Origin: Brevundimonas goettingensis
Lineage (GTDB): Bacteria; Pseudomonadota; Alphaproteobacteria; Caulobacterales; Caulobacteraceae
Direction: 5' to 3'
Assembly: GCF_017487405.1 (NCBI RefSeq)
Contig: NZ_CP062222.1
Span: forward strand, 2,713,001-2,777,000
Length of the DNA stretch: 64,000 nt
Program-made: the position numbers and the translations under genes
The notes under the pieces: model-generated
Seen by the model: the letters and a program-made list of their open reading frames with translations, nothing else
What the model was told of the DNA's origin: nothing
Databases searched by the model: none
In this document: piece after piece, positions 30,359 through 37,156 of the stretch
Position numbering within the stretch: position 1 is the stretch's first letter
Layout of the letters: each line of letters starts with the position of its first letter

Positions 30359-31498
30359 ATGGACTTCGCCCTCAACGACGACCAGCGCGCCATTCAGGAC
30401 GCGGCCCGCGCCTTCGCCGAGGACCTGCTCAAGCCGAACTCGGCCGAGTGGGACGAGCACAAGACCTTCCCCGTCGACGTCATGCGTCAGGCGGCGGAGA
30501 TGGGCTTCTGCGGCATCTATACTTCCGAGGATTTCGGCGGGACGGGGCTGGGCCGGGTCGAGGCGGCGATCATCTTCGAGGAGCTGGCGCGCGGCGACGT
30601 AGCCACGGCGGCCTTCATCTCGATCCACAATATGGCGACCTGGATGGTCGACCGGTTCGGCTCATACGACCTGCGTCAGCGCTATGTGCCGTCGCTGACG
30701 ACGATGGAGGCCATCGCCTCCTACTGCCTGACCGAGCCGGGCTCGGGCTCGGACGCGGCGGCGATGCGGACCACCGCGCGTCTGGAAGGCGACGAATGGG
30801 TGCTGAACGGCTCCAAGGCCTTCATCTCGGGCGCCGGGAGCAGCGACGTCTATGTGGTCATGGCCCGCACGGGCGAGCCGGGGCCGAAGGGCATTTCGGC
30901 CTTCGTCGTCGACAAGGATGCGCCGGGGCTGAGTTTCGGGGCGCAGGAAAAGAAGATGGGCTGGAACGCCCAGCCGACCGCTATCGTCCAGTTCGATGAC
31001 TGCCGCATCCCGACGGCCAACCTGCTGGGCAAGGAGGGCGACGGCTTCCGCTATGCGATGATGGGGCTGGACGGCGGACGGCTGAACATCGCCGCCTGTT
31101 CGCTGGGCGGGTCGCGGCTCGCCCTGGAAACCACGCTCGACTACGTCAAGTCGCGCAAACAGTTCGGCAGCGCCCTGGCCGACTTCCAGAACACCCAGTT
31201 CAAACTGGCCGATATGGCCACCGATCTGGAGGCCGCGCGTCTGATGGTGCTGCGCGGCGCCTGGGCCATCGACAACGACCATCCGGAAACGACGAAGTGG
31301 TGCGCCATGGCCAAGCGCCTGACCACCGACGCCTGTTTCCAGATCGCCGACGAGGCCCTGCAGCTGCACGGCGGCTACGGCTATCTGAAGGACTATCCGC
31401 TGGAGCGGATCGTGCGGGACCTGCGCGTCCACCGCATCCTCGAAGGCACCAACGAGATCATGCGGGTCATCACCGCACGCGAAATGCTTCGTCAGTAA
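30359..31498 (+). CDS. acyl-CoA dehydrogenase, probably isobutyryl-CoA dehydrogenase
   Basis: 379 residues, full length for the family. Signatures are YCLTEPGSGSDAAAMRTTA, FISGAGSSDVYVVMARTG, QLHGGYGYLKDYPLERI and the catalytic Glu region LEGTNEIMRVI. It starts nine bases after mmsA. A position between mmsA and mmsB indicates the isobutyryl-CoA to methacrylyl-CoA step of valine breakdown; substrate choice is inferred from context. Confidence 0.93.
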   Translation: MDFALNDDQRAIQDAARAFAEDLLKPNSAEWDEHKTFPVDVMRQAAEMGFCGIYTSEDFGGTGLGRVEAAIIFEELARGDVATAAFISIHNMATWMVDRFGSYDLRQRYVPSLTTMEAIASYCLTEPGSGSDAAAMRTTARLEGDEWVLNGSKAFISGAGSSDVYVVMARTGEPGPKGISAFVVDKDAPGLSFGAQEKKMGWNAQPTAIVQFDDCRIPTANLLGKEGDGFRYAMMGLDGGRLNIAACSLGGSRLALETTLDYVKSRKQFGSALADFQNTQFKLADMATDLEAARLMVLRGAWAIDNDHPETTKWCAMAKRLTTDACFQIADEALQLHGGYGYLKDYPLERIVRDLRVHRILEGTNEIMRVITAREMLRQ

Positions 31499-31526
31499 GC
31501 AACGAAAATCACAGGGAAGAACGACC

Positions 31527-32426
31527 ATGAAGATCGCATTCATCGGCCTGGGAAACATGGGCGGCGGCATGGCCGCGAACCAGGCCAAGGCCGGCCATGA
31601 GGTCTCGGCCTTCGACCTGTCGCAGGCGGCGCTGGATCGGGCGAAGGGTGCGGGCTGCACGCCGGTCGGGTCGGTCGTCGAAGCGGTCCGGGACGCCGAT
31701 GTGGTCATCACCGTCCTGCCGGCCGGGCCGCAGGTATTGAAGGTCTATTCGGAATCCATCATCGGCGCGGCGCCGACCGGAGCCTTGCTGATCGATTGCT
31801 CGACCATCGACGTGGACACGGCGCGCAAGGTGGCGGGGATGGCGACTGAAGCGGGATATGTCTTCGCCGATGCGCCGATGTCGGGCGGCACGACCGGCGC
31901 CGACGCGGGCACCCTGGCCTTCATGGTCGGATGCCCCGAGGACCAGTTCGCGCGGGTCGAGGCGGCGCTGGAGCCCATGAGTCGCGCCGCCATGCGCGCC
32001 GGCGATCACGGCGCCGGACAGGCGGCCAAGATCTGCAACAACATGATCCTGGGCGCGACGATGATCGCGACCTGCGAGGCCGTGGCCCTGGCTGAGAAGC
32101 TGGGTCTCGACCCGGTGAAATTCTACGACATCGCGTCGAAGTCCTCCGGGCAGTCGTGGAGCGTCACGACCTATTATCCGTGGCCCGGGCCGGTGCCGAC
32201 CTCGCCCGCCAACCGGAACTATGACGGCGGCTTCGCCACGGCGATGATGCTGAAGGATCTGAAACTGGCGCAGGACGCGGCGGCCAAGGCCGGCGCCTCG
32301 ACACCGCTGGGGGCGCAGGCGGAGGCCCTGTTCCAGATGTTCGACGGCCTGGGCTACGGCGGTCGCGACTTCTCGGCCATCCTGCAGATGCTGCGCGGCC
32401 AGCTGGACGGCCTGCCGAAGGCCTGA
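31527..32426 (+). CDS. mmsB: 3-hydroxyisobutyrate dehydrogenase
   Basis: 299 residues of the beta-hydroxyacid dehydrogenase family. The NAD-binding motif is FIGLGNMGGGMA, the substrate motif is DAPMSGGTTGADAGTLAFMVG, and the catalytic Lys lies in GAGQAAKICNNMILGATMI. It oxidises 3-hydroxyisobutyrate to methylmalonate semialdehyde, the MmsA substrate. RBS AGGGAAGA precedes the ATG. Last gene of the valine cluster. Confidence 0.95.
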   Translation: MKIAFIGLGNMGGGMAANQAKAGHEVSAFDLSQAALDRAKGAGCTPVGSVVEAVRDADVVITVLPAGPQVLKVYSESIIGAAPTGALLIDCSTIDVDTARKVAGMATEAGYVFADAPMSGGTTGADAGTLAFMVGCPEDQFARVEAALEPMSRAAMRAGDHGAGQAAKICNNMILGATMIATCEAVALAEKLGLDPVKFYDIASKSSGQSWSVTTYYPWPGPVPTSPANRNYDGGFATAMMLKDLKLAQDAAAKAGASTPLGAQAEALFQMFDGLGYGGRDFSAILQMLRGQLDGLPKA

Positions 32427-32463
32427 CCGGGTCCGGTCGCCTTCCGCGCGCGTTTCGACTATA

Positions 32464-32506
32464 GGGCGCCGGATGACACAGGCGCCCGCCCACCGGCTTT
32501 CGGTGG
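32464..32506 (+). terminator. two stem-loops after mmsB
   Basis: GGGCGCC (32464-32470) pairs with GGCGCCC (32481-32487), and CCACCG (32490-32495) pairs with CGGTGG (32501-32506). Neither is followed by a T-run, so intrinsic termination is only plausible. Confidence 0.45.
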
Positions 32507-33032
32507 CCCCCATGATGGACCGGACAACTCCTTCAGTATTTTCAATAAGTTAGCCGGTCGTGTGTGCAAAATTTGCACACGCAGTTCTTGTTTTCGTTCC
32601 TTTTCGTTCCAGCGATCAGGCGCGATGTTCACCTCGGAAGCGCGATTTGAGGCTCGCTAAACGCCCTTCTTTCGCGTTTATATCTCGCTCCGCGAGGCCC
32701 TCTGCTTTGAGCCAGATCAGCAGCCGACTCCCAGAAGATCCGACTAGCGAGCGTGGCAAGTCGCACCTGGGACGGACTATCGCCATGACCGGATGCGGTT
32801 TGGTGTGGAGCAACGACTAAAACGGGAAAGAGGAATCCCCATCCGATGTCCAGAATAGGTGTGCGGAAATGCTCTTATCCGCGTGCCCAGACCACCCCAA
32901 GGTCCCAGCGTGGTGAACATTCTCACCTCCGAATGAGCCATCTGAGACGGCGCCGACGCTGTTCTTGTGACGATCGGGAGAACAGGGGGAGCCCGGTTTG
33001 GCGGCCGACATGAAGCCCGGAGGCCGTCCTCC
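32507..33032. other. gene-free, locally AT-rich junction with a perfect palindrome
   Basis: No gene is supported in this gap. Short open frames exist on both strands but lack ribosome sites and family resemblance. Around 32530-32720 the DNA is unusually AT-rich and carries the perfect palindrome GTGTGCAAAATTTGCACAC at 32562-32580, then a direct repeat of TTCGTTCC. The gap separates core valine metabolism from the stress block and could be a recombination scar or a regulator site. Confidence 0.5.
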
Positions 33033-33599
33033 CTAGGGCATAGGCCGGCTCAGGAAGGCGGATCCCGAAAGTCCGAAACGCCATGGCGTCGATACCCCGC
33101 GCCGTATGCCGATCCGAGGTCCCGAGACGACGCGTACGTCCTGGGCCAACGTCAGCCGGAAGGGCGCCTGCGTTACCGGCATGCCGTTCAGCACGCCGGT
33201 CACACCCAGCGCCTGGCACAGGCGCCCGGGTCCGGCGCACAGCTCGCGCAAACCCGTTGTTCCGCGGCGCTCCATCATGGCGTCGATACCGAGAACCGGC
33301 TCCAGCGCTCTGATGAGGACAGCGCTCCCGGGGGCTTGCGCATTGCAAACGACGTTGAAACACCAGTGCAGGCCATAAATCCGGTAAACGTAAGCGCCGC
33401 CCACAGGTCCGAACATCGGTGCGTTGCGCCGGGTGCGGCCCACGAAGCTGTGCGAAGCAGGATCGAGTGCGTCATAAGCTTCAGTCTCGACAATCACGCC
33501 GCCCACGCCGTTGACCTCCAGATGGGCGCCGATGAGTCTGGCAGCGACCTCCGGCGCTGGCGACCCGAGGATCGCGCCGAGAGCGGAGCCGGAGGTCAG
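33033..33599 (-). CDS. mpg: 3-methyladenine DNA glycosylase (AAG/MPG family)
   Basis: It excises alkylated purines in base-excision repair. Clear motifs are VNGVGGVIVETEAYDALDPA, SHSFVGRTRRNAPMFGPVGG, AYVYRIYGLHWCFN and the ending ISTPWRF-like STPWRFGLSGS. The first usable GTG (33506) would discard conserved N-terminal sequence (PEVAARLIGAHLEV) that is encoded in frame upstream. The frame opens after a TAA and contains no ATG, GTG or TTG before 33506. A CTG at 33599 overlaps the nnrD stop as CTGA, mirroring the GTGA junction one gene upstream, so a CTG start giving 188 residues is proposed. Confidence 0.8.
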   Translation of the reverse strand: MTSGSALGAILGSPAPEVAARLIGAHLEVNGVGGVIVETEAYDALDPASHSFVGRTRRNAPMFGPVGGAYVYRIYGLHWCFNVVCNAQAPGSAVLIRALEPVLGIDAMMERRGTTGLRELCAGPGRLCQALGVTGVLNGMPVTQAPFRLTLAQDVRVVSGPRIGIRRGVSTPWRFGLSGSAFLSRPMP

Positions 33600-34474
33600 C
33601 GGACTGCGTCCGGCGTTGCGTCGAGACGCGCCAGGGCGTCCGGCAGAACGTTAAGAAGATCGCGCGCCAGGAAGCCCAACGGAGTCTGCTCAGCGAGCAT
33701 CGCACCCGCCTGGGCGTGCAAGACAACACCCCACATCGCGGCCGTGACCGGAGCCGCGCCCCGGGCGAGCATTCCGCCGATCACTCCCGCAAGGACGTCA
33801 CCCGATCCCGAAGTGCCTAGGCCAGAAACGCCTCCCTCGTGACGCCATGCCGCACCGTCAGGCGAAACCACAAAGGTGGTCGCGCCCTTCAGGACCACAA
33901 CGGCCTGAAGTATCGCTGAGGCGTCGCGAGCTGCGCTCAGCGGGTCGGCCTTGATCGCTTCCTTGTCGCGTCCGAGCATCGCCGCCATTTCACCTGCGTG
34001 AGGCGTGACGATCGTGCGGCCGCCCGAAAGCTGGCTGAAGAGGCCTTGGACGGATTGGTCCGGCAGCGCTCCGGCGTCGATCACAGCGGGACACTCCGGG
34101 GTCGCTTCCAGCAGGGCAAGAGCCAACCGTCGCTCATGCGCCATCGCATCCATTCCGGGACCAATGACCAGGGCAGACGCCTTGCCTGCGGCCGCCTTCA
34201 CGAGAGGCCCCAATCTCATACGCGATCGGCGCGGGACGATGCGCGCCTCGGGAACCGTTACGGCCATGGCCGCGACGCCGTCACGGTCCGCGCAAATCTG
34301 CAGTTTTCCCGATCCGACGCGCAAGGCGGCCAGGCCGGCGAGAATGGCGGCTCCGGCCATCACGGTCTCGCCGCCGACGATCAGCACCGCCCCCCGATCC
34401 TCCTTGTCGCTGCCGACCGGCAGACGCGGGAGCGGATGGGCGACCAGGATGCCAGCATCAAGCTTGTTGCTCAC
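33596..34474 (-). CDS. nnrD: ADP-dependent NAD(P)H-hydrate dehydratase
   Basis: 292 residues of the ribokinase-like fold. It repairs hydrated NAD(P)H using ADP or ATP. Landmarks are GAVLIVGGETVMAGAAILAG, TPHAGEMAAMLG, VVLKGATTFVVSPDG and the catalytic-loop segment GTSGSGDVLAGVIGGMLARG. The NnrE epimerase domain often fused at the N-terminus is absent. The start is GTG 34474, overlapping the phosphatase stop as GTGA. It is the middle gene of a three-gene overlapping operon. Confidence 0.9.
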   Translation of the reverse strand: MSNKLDAGILVAHPLPRLPVGSDKEDRGAVLIVGGETVMAGAAILAGLAALRVGSGKLQICADRDGVAAMAVTVPEARIVPRRSRMRLGPLVKAAAGKASALVIGPGMDAMAHERRLALALLEATPECPAVIDAGALPDQSVQGLFSQLSGGRTIVTPHAGEMAAMLGRDKEAIKADPLSAARDASAILQAVVVLKGATTFVVSPDGAAWRHEGGVSGLGTSGSGDVLAGVIGGMLARGAAPVTAAMWGVVLHAQAGAMLAEQTPLGFLARDLLNVLPDALARLDATPDAVR

Positions 34475-35223
34475 CGGGCCGCCACCTTTGCATCCGGCGC
34501 TGTTGTGACCGCCGCCCCCTCCCGCTCGAGCGGCGCCAGGAAGTTGTAACTGACCAGAGCCAGCTTGCCGTCTTCGGCCTGACGATAGGCTGTGACCCCA
34601 CAGTTTGCCACGTCGCCTTCCGCGTCGATCGCGAGAATCTCGGTCTCGGTCAGGCCCTCCAGCAGGTAGCGCAGGCACAGGACCACGACCTGATGCCCGA
34701 CGATCAGCACGCGCTGATCCCGGTGATGCAGACTGAGGGTGTCCAGCGCTGCGCGCAGCCGAAGTATCACATCACACCAGCTCTCTCCGCCGGGGGGACG
34801 ATGGTAGAATTTGCCAAGCCGCCGCCTCGCCTCGGCCTGTTCAGGATATCGCGCTTCGATACCTTGCGAGGTCAGACGATCAAGGATTCCGAACTCCCGC
34901 TCTCTCAGCCGTTCGTCGATGCAAAAAGCGATATCCGAACGCGCCAGCCCACCCGCGTCGGCGATGGCCTTCGCGGTCTGCTGGGCGCGCAGGTAGGTCG
35001 ACGTCAGGACCACGGTCGGGCGTTGATCTGCCGGAAGGTTTGCAAACCATTTGCCGAGCGCTTCAGACTGCTCATGACCCAGATCACTGAGCGGCACATC
35101 AACATCCCGTATGTCGAGGTCGATTTCCCCAAGGCCCGCCGCATGCGCCCGATCCCGAGCCACGTTTCCGGCGCTCTGGCCGTGGCGAACGACCCAGAGA
35201 TGCGATGGCCATGGAGATGTCAT
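34471..35223 (-). CDS. histidine phosphatase (phosphoglycerate-mutase-like)
   Basis: 250 residues from ATG 35223, which has AGCAGG five bases upstream. The catalytic motif is VVRHGQSAGN (Arg13-His14-Gly15); the second active-site His lies in VLIVGHQVVVLCLRYLL, and EREFGILD supplies the acid. A broad phosphomonoesterase role is likely; the substrate is unknown. It is the first gene of the operon with nnrD and mpg, consistent with damage or metabolite repair. Confidence 0.85.
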   Translation of the reverse strand: MTSPWPSHLWVVRHGQSAGNVARDRAHAAGLGEIDLDIRDVDVPLSDLGHEQSEALGKWFANLPADQRPTVVLTSTYLRAQQTAKAIADAGGLARSDIAFCIDERLREREFGILDRLTSQGIEARYPEQAEARRRLGKFYHRPPGGESWCDVILRLRAALDTLSLHHRDQRVLIVGHQVVVLCLRYLLEGLTETEILAIDAEGDVANCGVTAYRQAEDGKLALVSYNFLAPLEREGAAVTTAPDAKVAAR

Positions 35224-35271
35224 GAGGACCTGCTGAAGCATTGCGACGGAGGTTGAACGCACGTTTGCGAT

Positions 35272-35305
35272 CTTGGCGCCGCCACTTGGCGCCGCCACTT
35301 GGCGG
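35272..35305. repeat. 13-base tandem repeat, 2.6 copies
   Basis: CTTGGCGCCGCCA at 35272-35284 and 35285-35297, then CTTGGCGG at 35298. It lies just upstream of the histidine phosphatase gene and may be length-variable between strains. Confidence 0.8.
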
Positions 35306-35342
35306 ACGCCCAGGCGTGTCCGTGAAAGGGGCCGGTTGGTGA

Positions 35343-35367
35343 TGTACGCCGAGAAATCCGGCGTACA
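35343..35367 (-). other. 9-bp stem-loop in the gap between two minus-strand operons
   Basis: TGTACGCCG and CGGCGTACA pair perfectly around a 7-base loop. It lies about 100 bases after the end of the small-protein operon and may mark the end of its transcript. No T-run. Confidence 0.45.
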
Positions 35368-35469
35368 GCAACCCTTGCACCTCGTGGCCGACTGTCGCCC
35401 GCCGGAGTTCCTCGTCAACAGGAACCTGGGTCGCCGGCTGGGGTTTTGACCGGCCAGGAACTGCTTCTT

Positions 35470-35640
35470 CTAGGGGAGAGACACCGTCGCCCCTGCTGGA
35501 GCCGGCGCCTTCTTCTCCTGGTGACCGAAAGCGAGAATAAAGGTGACGAGCGCCAGGCCAGCGATCACACCGACGATGACCACCAGGGCGCGGCGGGCAC
35601 GCGCCGGGTTTTTGATCGCCGGCGGCTTCTCATGATCCAC
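35470..35640 (-). CDS. 56-residue single-pass membrane protein
   Basis: Starts GTG 35640 and overlaps the end of the preceding gene by 11 bases. The basic N-terminus (MDHEKPPAIKNPARARR) precedes one membrane segment (ALVVIVGVIAGLALVTFILAF) and a short Lys/Ala/Pro tail, so an N-in inner-membrane protein is predicted. No family recognised. It is the last of a run of small, tightly packed stress-type genes on this strand. Confidence 0.6.
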   Translation of the reverse strand: MDHEKPPAIKNPARARRALVVIVGVIAGLALVTFILAFGHQEKKAPAPAGATVSLP

Positions 35641-35827
35641 CGGAACTGCGCCTTACCCCACGGTCTGCGGTTGCGGAATCTTCCTCGCCTGTATGGTGCT
35701 CAACGCATCCGGCTTCGATCTCTTCGCGGGCGAAGACCTCCTCCTGCCCGTCTTCCAGCAGTTGGTCCTCCGGACCTCCGAGCCCGCCCACAATGAGACC
35801 GGAGGCCTGCTTTTCGCCGGCGGTCAC
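35630..35827 (-). CDS. 65-residue acidic protein, unknown
   Basis: GTG 35827 overlaps the DUF3606 stop as GTGA, the strongest evidence that it is translated. The protein is acidic (GGPEDQLLEDGQEEVFAREE, then HHTGEEDSATADR), soluble and of no known family. Its overlap with neighbours on both sides indicates coupled translation within the small-protein operon. Confidence 0.55.
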   Translation of the reverse strand: MTAGEKQASGLIVGGLGGPEDQLLEDGQEEVFAREEIEAGCVEHHTGEEDSATADRGVRRSSGGS

Positions 35828-36006
35828 TGGCGGCCGCCCAACTCGCGTTGAACATCCTCCATTCGATCGCCCACGCGAGCGACGGCATCCCTGAGCGCTT
35901 TTTCGCTTACGCCGAACCTGGCCGCCCAATCGCGAACCTCATAGTCTTCCGACAGGCTGATACGCTCCCGGTCCTGCCCGCCGACGCTGGTTTTGTTGTC
36001 CGACAT
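35824..36006 (-). CDS. DUF3606 small protein
   Basis: 60 residues. The core RISLSEDYEVRDWAARFGVSEKALRDAVARVG is the DUF3606 signature, a helical, possibly DNA-binding family often found near stress genes. ATG overlaps the KGG stop by one base (TGATG). Function unknown; operon context suggests stress physiology. Confidence 0.85.
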   Translation of the reverse strand: MSDNKTSVGGQDRERISLSEDYEVRDWAARFGVSEKALRDAVARVGDRMEDVQRELGGRQ

Positions 36007-36212
36007 CAGGCGTCTCCTTTCCTCTGAAGGCTCGATTGCGTACCGCCCTTGCGCCCGGGCTCACGCGCCAGGTCGCTGTTTTGCGAGAAGCTTCTCTTTT
36101 CTTCGGGGACCGACCGGCCTCCGAGTGTGGCTAGTTCCTTGCGGCGCTCCGGTGTCAACGAAGCGAAGCCTCGCCGGCGGATGCCGTTGTCAGGCGTGTC
36201 GGGAATATCCAT
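36006..36212 (-). CDS. KGG-type general stress protein
   Basis: 68 residues. The repeated motif is typical of the con-10/KGG family: RRGFASLTPERRKELATLGG, then RSFSQNSDLAREPGRKGG. These small hydrophilic proteins accumulate in stationary phase and desiccation in many bacteria. AGGAG lies upstream of the ATG. Its stop overlaps the DUF3606 start. Confidence 0.9.
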   Translation of the reverse strand: MDIPDTPDNGIRRRGFASLTPERRKELATLGGRSVPEEKRSFSQNSDLAREPGRKGGTQSSLQRKGDA

Positions 36213-36302
36213 TGGAGTCTCCTCTCTGTGCTGGTCTGATTGCGTTGCGCCGGAACGGTTTGCTGACCCACGCGGCGGCGATAACCAATGTCTCGCGCGC
36301 GC

Positions 36303-36500
36303 CTATCCGGCGACGATGGCGTGCAGGTCGGGATGACGCTCGGGCGGAAACCTTTGCAAGGCTTCCTCCACCAGTGTCTTCGCTTCCGCCTCCGACAACT
36401 CGGCTTTCGACACCCGTGCTCTGAGGTCTTCAAATACGATGGCGAGAGCCAGTTCGCCGAGATCGGATGAGGTGGCGGTTTCAGCGGTCGAATGGGTCAT
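36303..36500 (-). CDS. 65-residue helical protein, unknown
   Basis: ATG 36500 is preceded by AAAGGA. The protein is a charged helical sequence (LGELALAIVFEDLRARVSKAELSEAEAKTLVEEALQRFP) ending HPDLHAIVAG, with no membrane segment. It lies 90 bases upstream of the KGG gene and may lead that operon. No family recognised. Confidence 0.6.
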   Translation of the reverse strand: MTHSTAETATSSDLGELALAIVFEDLRARVSKAELSEAEAKTLVEEALQRFPPERHPDLHAIVAG

Positions 36501-37156
36501 ACGTTCGTCCTTTGATCCCTTGACCAACCCTTCCGATCCGCGTTGGTTTCTGTGTCGGGAAGGCGACCATGCCGATTGTCGCGTGTGGACGTCGATGCGC
36601 GTTTCATCGATGTCTTCCGACGCAGACGACCTTGCAGGCGCAGACGCAGACGCAATATCTCGCCTGACCCAGCCAGCGGCGAGACGCGTCCCTGTGCTCG
36701 CCTGGACCTCGCTCCGGTACCGATGCGAAAACGCGATGCGTGTGGCTTTATCAGAGTCGGTGGCGCAGCGTTCCGGGTTTGGCCGCCGCCAAATCGCTCC
36801 GAGCCCCCCTATGTCGGGTAGACGACGTCTGCCGTACGCGGGCGTCAACAGCGTGGCATTTGAAATGTTTGAATGCCAACGCTAGGAAAACTGAAATGAC
36901 GCGAACTCCCCCGACGATCGCGCGACGTCCTGATTTTCCGGACCGCGAGCCAGTACGCCGAACCGCGTCCAGCGGAGAATGATGCGTTGCGTGCTTCTGC
37001 GTCATCCCTGGCGGCGCCGACCGTGACCTCGCCTACTCGTGTCTTGACGGCGCTCGAGACAATGCCCCGTTTCCGGCTACGACAGGCGACCTGGGCCACC
37101 GTCGTCCGCTCGATGTTTGAACACGCTTTCCACAATCAAGCCGGAGCCCTGTCATC
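36501..37156. other. 656-base gap, no gene supported; one bulged hairpin
   Basis: Divergent control region between the small-protein operon and the phytochrome gene. Open frames on either strand show no family resemblance or ribosome site. The only structure seen is a hairpin at 36850-36883 (AGCGTGGCATT against AATGCCAACGCT, one bulged base). No GGAAC-type promoter with correct spacing was found for either flanking gene. Confidence 0.5.

Noticed and set aside
32560..32820. 86-codon open frame on the plus strand after the palindrome
   Set aside because: No ribosome site, Ser/Arg-rich composition, no recognisable domain, and it starts inside the palindrome.
36750..36774. GGAAC element that might serve the KGG/DUF3606 operon
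   Set aside because: The tetramer at N16 is TGAT, lacking TT, and the element lies about 270 bases from the nearest start.
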